Origin: Acidobacteriota bacterium
GTDB taxonomy: Bacteria > Acidobacteriota > Polarisedimenticolia > Polarisedimenticolales > Polarisedimenticolaceae
Direction of reading: 5' to 3'
DNA: 45,782 nt
NCBI GenBank assembly: GCA_029861955.1
Contig: JAOTYK010000028.1
Coordinates: 1 to 45,782, forward strand
Part shown: positions 39,311 to 45,782 of the stretch, in pieces
Layout: each line of letters opens with the position of its first letter
How positions within the stretch are numbered: the first letter of the stretch is position 1
Notes under the pieces: model-generated
Told to the model about the DNA's origin: nothing
The model's input: only the letters and a program-made list of their open reading frames with translations
Databases searched by the model: none
Position numbers and translations under genes: made by a program

Positions 39311-42300
39311 GTGAAGAGTCTATCTGTCCTTGCTACGCTCGTGATCGCCCTGGCCTGCCAGCCCATTCAGGCCCAGGAGCAGGTCCTGCTGGACGCCGGG
39401 AATCCGATGACCTACCTGGCGAATGCCTCCGATCCGGGGATCGGTCTGAGTTGGACCCTGGGGGCGTTCGATGATTCCGCGTGGCAGGTGGGCGTCTACG
39501 GTGTGGGCTTCGAACTGGCAACTGGCGCCGAGGACCTGATCCAGACCGCCGTCCCCGGCGGGAGCTCTTCGGTCTACACGCGGGCGACCTTTAACATCGA
39601 CGATATCAACGCTGTTCAGGGGCTCACGGTGGGCGCCGACTACGACGACGGCTACGTGGTCTGGATCAACGGCATCGAGGTCTTTCGTTCCGTAGAGATG
39701 CCCGCCGGCGCGCCGGATTGGAACACGGCGGCCTCGACTCACGAGTCGAGCAACGCACAGCTACCGGTCTACGACGTGCAGGACATCTCGCTCACCGGAA
39801 TCCCGGCGCTGCAGAACGGGCCCAACGTATTGGCTGTCGGAGCCTGGAATGTGAGCGGCGCATCGTCCGACCTTGTGCTCGTCCCTCAACTGATCGCGAA
39901 TCCGGCGTTCTCGTTGGTGCGTGGGCCGTATTTACAATCGGGATCGGAAAGCGCGATCACCGTGCGCTGGCGAACGGCGACCGCGACCGAGAGTCGCGTG
40001 GACTACGGCCTGGCGCCGGAGGCGCTGACGCTCTCGGCCAACGACGCGACCCTCACGACCGAACACGAGATCACGCTGACCGGACTCGTCGCCGGCCAGA
40101 CCTACTATTACGGCGTCGGTGACGCGACATCGTTACTGGTCGGCGGGGACGACCGTCACCTGTTCGTCACGGCTCCCATGCCGGGAACACCCAGTCCGAC
40201 GCGAGTATGGGTGCTTGGCGATTCCGGAACCGCTAACCAGAACGCCCGCGACGTGCGCGACGCCTACTACCTTTTTGCCGCAAGTCAGCACACCGACCTG
40301 TGGCTGATGCTGGGTGACAACGCCTACCCGGTCGGCTCTGACTCGGACTACCAGTCCGCGCTCTTCGACATCTACCCCGACATGTTGCGGAAGTCGGTGC
40401 TCTGGCCGACCCTCGGCAACCACGACGGTGCCAGTTCCGATTCGCAGACGCAGACGGGTCCATACTACGACATGTTCACGTTACCGACGGCCGCCGAGGC
40501 CGGCGGTCTCAGTTCGGGAACCGAGGCCTACTACGCGTTCGACTACGGGAACATTCACTTCGTGGTTCTGGAGTCCTTCGAGACCGATCGCTCACCCGGC
40601 GGGGCCATGCTGACATGGCTGACCAACGACCTGGCGGCGAACACGAGGGACTGGACCGTCGCGTACTGGCACCATCCACCCTACAGCGCGGGTTCGCACA
40701 ACTCCGACACGGAGGCCCCACTGATCGACATGCGCCAGAACGCGCTGCCGATTCTCGAGGCCCATGGCGTCGATCTGGTACTCAGCGGCCACAGCCACAG
40801 TTACGAGCGTTCGTTCCTGATCGACGGGCACTACGGCGATTCGTCGACGTTCATCCCCAGCATGCAGATCGATGCCGGCGACGGCGACCCGGCGGGCGAT
40901 GGAGCGTACGCGAAGCCCGGGCCCGGTCCGATCGGCCATCAGGGTGCGATCTACGCGGTTGCCGGCAGTTCGGGACAGGCGACGGGGGGTGCACTCAACC
41001 ACCCGGCGATGTTCGTCGGCCTGAACATGCTCGGATCGCTCGTGCTGGATTTCGACAACGAACGGCTCGATGCGAGTTTTCTCGATTCCAGTGGAGCGAC
41101 GCTGGACACGTTCACCATCATCAAGCAGACGTGTGACGATCCCGACGCCGACGGAGTCTGCACCGGCGATGACAATTGCCCGGTCGACCCGAATCCGGGC
41201 CAGGAGGACGCGGACGGCGACGGCGCCGGGGACGTCTGTGACCCGTGCCCGAACGACCCGGACGACGACGCCGATGCCGACGGCGTCTGCGGGGATGTCG
41301 ATAACTGCCCCGAGGATCCGAATCCGGGTCAGGTGGATGGCGACCAGGATGGGCTGGGCGACGTGTGCGACCCGTGCCCGAACGACCCGGACAACGACAT
41401 CGATCAGGACAACGTCTGCGGCGACGTGGACAACTGCCCGAACGTGCCCAATTCCAACCAGTCCGACCAGGACATGGACGGCCTGGGCGATGCCTGCGAT
41501 ATCTGTCCGCTCGATCCTTTCGACGACATCGACGGGGACGGCGTTTGCGGTGACGAGGACAACTGTCCCGACATACCGAATCCCGGGCAGATCGACTCCG
41601 ATGGCGACGGCAAGGGCGATGCATGCGATCCATGTCCGTTGGACAGCGGCGTGGCCGATAGCGATGGCGACGGCATTCCCGACGTGTGCGATTGCGCCGA
41701 CCTGTCACCGGGAGTTGCGTTCCCGCCGGGCCAGGTGGGTCCGTCGCTTGTCATGGGCAAGACCAACTTCCAGCCCGGCGGTGGAGGAACCCTGTCGCAG
41801 ACACGGCTGCGTTGGAGTCGCGGTATCCAGGGGCACGTGTCGAACATCTACCGCGCCGTGCCGGGCGGCGCGATTGCGACAATTTGCCTCGTTCCGGAGA
41901 CCCCGCAGGTGCAGGCCGGCGACTCCCAGAACCCGCCAGTCGGCGGCCTGTTTCTTTATCTGGTCAGCGCCGAGAATGTCTGCGCGGAGAGTGACGTCGG
42001 GGAGAGCAGCGATGGCGCATCCCGGGCTCCGCCGGCAATTTGCCCATCGGTCAACGGAGAGTCCGACGGTGACGGAGTGCTCGATCTCGAGGACAACTGC
42101 CCGCTGACACCGAACCCTACGCAGGACGACGTCGATGTCGATTTTGTCGGAGACGTCTGCGACAACTGTCCCACGATCTTCAACCCCGGCCAGGGAGATG
42201 CCGACGGCGATGAGATCGGCAACGCCTGCGACAACTGCCCGACGGAACCCAATCCGGGCCAGCAGGATTCGGATCTGGATCGCCACGGCGACGTCTGCGA

Positions 42301-42442
42301 CAACTGTCCCAACGACAAGAACGAGGACCAGGGGGACAGGGACGGCGATGGAGTGGGGGACAAGTGTGACAATTGCCCGGATGTCTTCAATCCCGATCAG
42401 AGGGATAGCGATGGTGACGGAAAAGGCGACGCCTGCGATTGA
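39311..42442 (+). CDS. Secreted purple-acid-phosphatase-like metallophosphoesterase with TSP3 repeats (copy 1)
   Basis: 1043 residues from a GTG with GAGG five bases upstream; signal peptide ends QPIQAQ. Domains: galactose-binding-like beta domain (25-200, with GADYDDGYVVWINGIEVFRS), Fn3-type PAP N-domain (205-290, LVRGPYLQSGSESAITVRWR), and a metallophosphoesterase (295-590) with VWVLGDSGT, LMLGDNAYPVGSD, TLGNHDG, WHHPPYSAGSH and LSGHSHSYERS, all dinuclear metal ligands intact. TSP3 Ca-binding repeats follow at about 600-800 and 920-1043 (DNCPDIPNPGQIDSDGDGKG style), split by a beta module (LRWSRGIQGHVSNIYRAVPG ... FLYLVSAENVCAE). Likely phosphate scavenging from organic phosphate outside the cell. 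The protein ends in the middle of a TSP3 repeat. Confidence 0.9.
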   Translation: MKSLSVLATLVIALACQPIQAQEQVLLDAGNPMTYLANASDPGIGLSWTLGAFDDSAWQVGVYGVGFELATGAEDLIQTAVPGGSSSVYTRATFNIDDINAVQGLTVGADYDDGYVVWINGIEVFRSVEMPAGAPDWNTAASTHESSNAQLPVYDVQDISLTGIPALQNGPNVLAVGAWNVSGASSDLVLVPQLIANPAFSLVRGPYLQSGSESAITVRWRTATATESRVDYGLAPEALTLSANDATLTTEHEITLTGLVAGQTYYYGVGDATSLLVGGDDRHLFVTAPMPGTPSPTRVWVLGDSGTANQNARDVRDAYYLFAASQHTDLWLMLGDNAYPVGSDSDYQSALFDIYPDMLRKSVLWPTLGNHDGASSDSQTQTGPYYDMFTLPTAAEAGGLSSGTEAYYAFDYGNIHFVVLESFETDRSPGGAMLTWLTNDLAANTRDWTVAYWHHPPYSAGSHNSDTEAPLIDMRQNALPILEAHGVDLVLSGHSHSYERSFLIDGHYGDSSTFIPSMQIDAGDGDPAGDGAYAKPGPGPIGHQGAIYAVAGSSGQATGGALNHPAMFVGLNMLGSLVLDFDNERLDASFLDSSGATLDTFTIIKQTCDDPDADGVCTGDDNCPVDPNPGQEDADGDGAGDVCDPCPNDPDDDADADGVCGDVDNCPEDPNPGQVDGDQDGLGDVCDPCPNDPDNDIDQDNVCGDVDNCPNVPNSNQSDQDMDGLGDACDICPLDPFDDIDGDGVCGDEDNCPDIPNPGQIDSDGDGKGDACDPCPLDSGVADSDGDGIPDVCDCADLSPGVAFPPGQVGPSLVMGKTNFQPGGGGTLSQTRLRWSRGIQGHVSNIYRAVPGGAIATICLVPETPQVQAGDSQNPPVGGLFLYLVSAENVCAESDVGESSDGASRAPPAICPSVNGESDGDGVLDLEDNCPLTPNPTQDDVDVDFVGDVCDNCPTIFNPGQGDADGDEIGNACDNCPTEPNPGQQDSDLDRHGDVCDNCPNDKNEDQGDRDGDGVGDKCDNCPDVFNPDQRDSDGDGKGDACD

Positions 42443-42791
42443 CGTAGGATTCGATGTCGTCGCAGCTGTCGGCGCGTCCAGGTCGTGACAGACGTCGTAG
42501 CAGGGGCTCGGAGGCACCCGCCCGATACATCACTATTGGGGATTATTTGGCCCTATTCGCCGACAATCCATAAATCCAATCAAAACGTTTGGTTCTTGGG
42601 CCTCTTAATAGTATCTAAACAGGTAGCGGTTTCGGATCACCTTAGTCAAGACTCGTAGAACAAGGGTCGGTCACAGGCCGTCGTAAGTCGGACAAGGGGG
42701 CAGACTCAGTTTTCCGATTCGGGGCAAGTCCCGACGCCGGTGACAGCGCGAGCCGCCCGATCGACAGCGAGTAACTTAGAGGAGAGGCCGC
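42443..42791 (+). promoter_or_regulatory. 349-base gene-free region with AT-rich core and possible leader hairpin
   Basis: No gene is seen. 42530-42650 is clearly more AT-rich than its surroundings (for example CTCTTAATAGTATCTAAAC) and probably holds the promoter of the second phosphatase gene, though no clean -35/-10 pair stands out. Further down, TCGGG-N6-CCCGA (42719-42734) can form a short hairpin in a leader of roughly 150 bases. The region ends with a strong Shine-Dalgarno, GAGGAGAGG (42779-42787), for the TTG start. Confidence 0.45.
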
Positions 42792-45782
42792 TTGGCCGAA
42801 TCTCGACAGCGTTGTTTTCTTTCGAGGTCTCTCGCGATCGTGGCCGTTCTAGGCGCCGCGATCGTTCCTGTAGCCGCTCAGGAAACGATCGTCGTCCAGG
42901 CCGGATCCCCCAACACCTATCTCGCAAACACGGCCGATCCCGGCATCGGCATGACCTGGACCTCGCCGGCGTTCGATGACTCGTCGTGGACGGCCGGAAA
43001 CTACGGTGTCGGGTACGAGGGCCAGACCGGAGCCCAAAACCTGATCGAGTCGACGGTTCCGATCGGGTCTTCTTCCGTCTTCACGCGTTCCACATTCAAC
43101 ATCGTGGACGTGAACACGGTCACCAATCTGTTTCTCGGTAGTGATTACGACGACGGCTACGTGGCCTGGATCAACGGCGTCGAGGTGTTTCGATCGGCCT
43201 CGATGCCCGGCGGCGCCCTGGCCTGGGACACGACCGCGGCCGACCACGAATCCAGCAACGGTTCGGTGCCGGCCTACGATTTCAAGGACATCTCTACCCC
43301 GGGCATTGCAGCCCTGCAGAACGGTTCGAACGTTCTGGCCATCGGTGTCTGGAACATCAATTCGATCTCGAGTGATCTGGTCCTCGTCCCCAACCTGACC
43401 GTCAACAAGGAACTCACGGTAACTCGTGGGCCGTATCTCCAACTGGGTACGTCGGACAGTATCGTCGTGCGCTGGAGAACCAGCATCCCAACCGATAGCG
43501 TCGTCGAGACCGGTGCGTCGCCCGCCAGTCTGACCCCGGCCGTCACGGATCCGGCTCTGACGACCGAACACATCGTCACGCTGCCGTTCCTCAGCGCGGA
43601 CACGACCTATTACTATGCGGTCGGCACGACCTCGCTACGTTTGGCCGGCGGCGACCCGGATCACCGTTTCGTCACGGCGCCGCAGACCGGAACCGCCAAG
43701 CCGACACGCATCTGGATTGTCGGAGACTCCGGCACGGGGGACGCGAACGCCCTGGCGGTGCGCGACTCCTTCGTCACCTGGTCCGGCGGGATCCCCCCGG
43801 ATCTGTGGTTGATGCTCGGAGACAACGCCTACAATTTGGGTACGGACGATGAGTACCAGACCAAGCTCTTCGACATCTACCCCGACATCCTGAACAAGAC
43901 CGTGCTGTGGCCCACGCTCGGGAACCATGACGGTGCCTCGGCGGACTCTTCCACGCAGTCGGGGCCGTACTACGACATCTTCACGCTCCCCACGGGAACC
44001 GAAGGCGGTGGCGTCGCTTCGGGAACCGAGGCCTACTACTCGTTCGACTACGGCAACATCCACTTCTGCGTGTTGGATTCCCACGAGACCAACCCCTCAG
44101 CGGGCGGCGCGATGATGCAGTGGCTCGATCTGGATCTGGCCAGCACGGCCCAGGACTGGGTCATCTGTTTCTGGCACCACCCCCCGTACAGCAAAGGTAG
44201 CCACGATTCGGATACCGAGGGCCGCATGGTCGACATGCGCCAGAACGCGGTCCCCATCCTCGATGACCGTGGGGCGGACCTGACCTTCACGGGCCACAGT
44301 CACAGTTACGAGCGCTCGTTCCTGATCGACGGCCACTACGGTCACTCCAGTACGTTCCTGCCGGACATGATGGTCGATCCCGGGGACGGGAAGCTGGACG
44401 GCAGCGGCGCCTACATGAAGGAAAACCTGGGCCCGGATCCCCATACCGGAATTGTTCACACGGTCGCAGGCAATGCCGGCAAGCTCAGCGGCGGTCCCTT
44501 GAACCACCCTGCGATGTTTTTCTCAACGAACACGCTCGGGTCGGTCGTCGTGGACGTCGACGGCAACAGCCTGGAGATGACGTTCGTGGACAGCACCGGC
44601 GCGGTCCTCGATTACTTCACCGTCTACAAGGATTTCTGTTTTACGGATACGGATGGTGACGGTGTCTGCGACAACGTGGACAACTGCGTCGACGATCAAA
44701 ACCCGAGTCAGACCGACACCGACTCGGACGGCCTGGGCGATGATTGCGACACATGCCCCAACGATCCCGACAACGATATCGACGGCGACGGCGATTGCGG
44801 CGACGTCGACAACTGCCCGAGTATCGCCAACTCAAACCAGCAAGATCAGGATCAGGACGGCATCGGTACCGTTTGCGATTCCTGTCCAGCTGATCCCGAG
44901 AACGACCAGGACGGTGACGGCGTTTGCGAAAGCGCCGACAACTGCGACTTGATTCCCAACCCCGGTCAGGCCAACAGCGACACGGATGCTTTCGGTGATG
45001 CTTGCGACAACTGCTTGACCACGAACAACAACAGTCAGGTGGACAACGACGGCGACGGCCTCGGGAACCACTGCGACAATTGTTTCAGGCGCGTCAACCC
45101 GTTGCAGGAAAACGCCGACGGGGATCTGGAAGGTGACATCTGCGACCTCTGTCCGAACGATCCTCAGAACGACATTGATACTGACGGTGCCTGTGGTGAC
45201 ATCGACAACTGTCCCATAGTACCCAACTTCGAACAGAGTGACGTCGACCTGGACACGCTGGGAGATGCCTGCGACCCCTGTCCCCTGGACCCGAACAACG
45301 ACATCGACGGCGATACGATCTGCGGCAACGTGGACAATTGTCCCGACAACCCGAATCTGGATCAGGCGGACACCGATGGCGACGGCCTCGGGGATGTCTG
45401 TGATGCGCTCGCCGACTCCGACGAAGACGGAGTCCTTGACCAGGCCGACAACTGCCCGCTGGTCATCAACCCCCTGCAGGAAGACGCCGACGGTGACGGA
45501 GTCGGCGATGCGTGCGACGTGGACGATGACAACGATGGTGTCGAAGACGACAACGACTGCGAGCCGCTGGTTTGCGGGGTTGCGCATCCACTCCCGCCGC
45601 TGCTCCTTACGGTGGACAAGGGTGTCCCATTCGACGCCCTCCTGAGTTGGCCGCTGGGGCAGGCGCCACTGGCCGACGTTTATCGCGGTGAAATCGGTTC
45701 CGGTTCACCGCTGATGGACACGCTGGCGTGCTTCGACACCGAAAACACCACGGCGCAGAGCATCGATTCGGACTTCCCGCTC
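42792..45782 (+). CDS. Secreted purple-acid-phosphatase-like metallophosphoesterase with TSP3 repeats (copy 2, 3' truncated by window)
   Basis: 997 codons are visible and open to the window end. Start TTG at 42792, chosen by GAGGAGAGG (42779-42787) and the resulting signal peptide (SLAIVAVLGAAIVPVAAQ). The architecture repeats copy 1: carbohydrate-binding-like domain (GSDYDDGYVAWINGVEVFRS), PAP N-domain (TVTRGPYLQLGTSDSIVVRW), phosphoesterase with WIVGDSGTGD, LMLGDNAYNLGTDDEYQ, TLGNHDG, WHHPPYSKGSH and FTGHSHSYERSFL, then about ten TSP3 repeats (from 44635). The last visible part is the beta module also found in copy 1 (LLSWPLGQAPLADVYRG). The two proteins align over their whole length, so this is a tandem duplication; metal ligands are intact in both. 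Confidence 0.9.
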   Translation, partial: MAESRQRCFLSRSLAIVAVLGAAIVPVAAQETIVVQAGSPNTYLANTADPGIGMTWTSPAFDDSSWTAGNYGVGYEGQTGAQNLIESTVPIGSSSVFTRSTFNIVDVNTVTNLFLGSDYDDGYVAWINGVEVFRSASMPGGALAWDTTAADHESSNGSVPAYDFKDISTPGIAALQNGSNVLAIGVWNINSISSDLVLVPNLTVNKELTVTRGPYLQLGTSDSIVVRWRTSIPTDSVVETGASPASLTPAVTDPALTTEHIVTLPFLSADTTYYYAVGTTSLRLAGGDPDHRFVTAPQTGTAKPTRIWIVGDSGTGDANALAVRDSFVTWSGGIPPDLWLMLGDNAYNLGTDDEYQTKLFDIYPDILNKTVLWPTLGNHDGASADSSTQSGPYYDIFTLPTGTEGGGVASGTEAYYSFDYGNIHFCVLDSHETNPSAGGAMMQWLDLDLASTAQDWVICFWHHPPYSKGSHDSDTEGRMVDMRQNAVPILDDRGADLTFTGHSHSYERSFLIDGHYGHSSTFLPDMMVDPGDGKLDGSGAYMKENLGPDPHTGIVHTVAGNAGKLSGGPLNHPAMFFSTNTLGSVVVDVDGNSLEMTFVDSTGAVLDYFTVYKDFCFTDTDGDGVCDNVDNCVDDQNPSQTDTDSDGLGDDCDTCPNDPDNDIDGDGDCGDVDNCPSIANSNQQDQDQDGIGTVCDSCPADPENDQDGDGVCESADNCDLIPNPGQANSDTDAFGDACDNCLTTNNNSQVDNDGDGLGNHCDNCFRRVNPLQENADGDLEGDICDLCPNDPQNDIDTDGACGDIDNCPIVPNFEQSDVDLDTLGDACDPCPLDPNNDIDGDTICGNVDNCPDNPNLDQADTDGDGLGDVCDALADSDEDGVLDQADNCPLVINPLQEDADGDGVGDACDVDDDNDGVEDDNDCEPLVCGVAHPLPPLLLTVDKGVPFDALLSWPLGQAPLADVYRGEIGSGSPLMDTLACFDTENTTAQSIDSDFPL

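Noticed and set aside
42443-42791. Riboswitch in the leader of the second phosphatase
   Set aside because: I looked for cobalamin, cyclic-di-GMP and similar conserved cores and found none; only a short hairpin remains.
1-45782. tRNA, rRNA, insertion sequence or phage genes
   Set aside because: None recognised by eye; no transposase or integrase motifs and no cloverleaf-like sequence with a T-loop consensus. A covariance-model tRNA scan could overturn this.

Overview
The window (about 45.8 kb, high GC, densely packed) looks like chromosomal DNA from an environmental, probably diderm bacterium. The clues are Sec signal peptides, lipoproteins, several HlyD-type adaptors, c-type multihaem proteins, FG-GAP/ASPIC proteins, MopuT and thrombospondin type 3 repeat proteins, and a long carboxypeptidase-regulatory-domain protein. 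This mix is typical of uncultivated Acidobacteriota (Thermoanaerobaculia or Polarisedimenticolia-like), but that placement is inference; no rRNA or tRNA gene was recognised. I saw no phage, insertion sequence, CRISPR array or replication origin.

Layout. 1-708: start of a 4-alpha-glucanotransferase gene (malQ), cut by the window edge. 759-10230: a TerB-like protein, a giant secreted carboxypeptidase-regulatory-domain protein, a membrane-anchored protein coupled to an MscS channel, and a secreted FG-GAP/ASPIC protein; two convergent pairs overlap at their stop codons. 10321-16057 (minus): an endonuclease/exonuclease/phosphatase-family enzyme, then three tightly coupled HlyD-type adaptors and a MacB/FtsX-type permease, with no ABC ATPase in the window. 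16266-19334: LuxR-type response regulator, cupin, radical SAM enzyme and a secreted TlpA-like thioredoxin. 19411-19602: remnant of a type IV pilin-like gene. 19609-25804: an N-formylglutamate amidohydrolase-like protein, a small conserved protein, a tetrahaem-MopuT protein of 963 residues, an OB-fold lipoprotein and an AraC regulator.

25983-26848 pairs a small Cys-rich secreted protein with a membrane-anchored thioredoxin, separated by a strong hairpin. 27078-28367 encodes an eight-haem cytochrome ended by a perfect intrinsic terminator. An Rrf2-family regulator with a Cys cluster (28517-29002) follows, and then a run of seven overlapping or nearly abutting genes (29093-38252): FG-GAP/ASPIC lipoprotein, HzsA-related mono-haem lipoprotein, beta-propeller/di-haem peroxidase-like protein, stand-alone Reg_prop propeller, an atypical Rid-family protein and two type-I periplasmic binding proteins. 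A DAHP synthase follows. A sigma70-like promoter at 29036-29063 is overlapped by a near-perfect palindrome, and the palindrome's half-site also lies upstream of the Rrf2 gene. This Rrf2-controlled, mostly extracytoplasmic haem/beta-propeller operon is the best candidate in the window for an undescribed system.

39311-45782 holds two tandem paralogues of a large secreted purple-acid-phosphatase-like metallophosphoesterase with calcium-binding TSP3 repeats; the second runs off the end.
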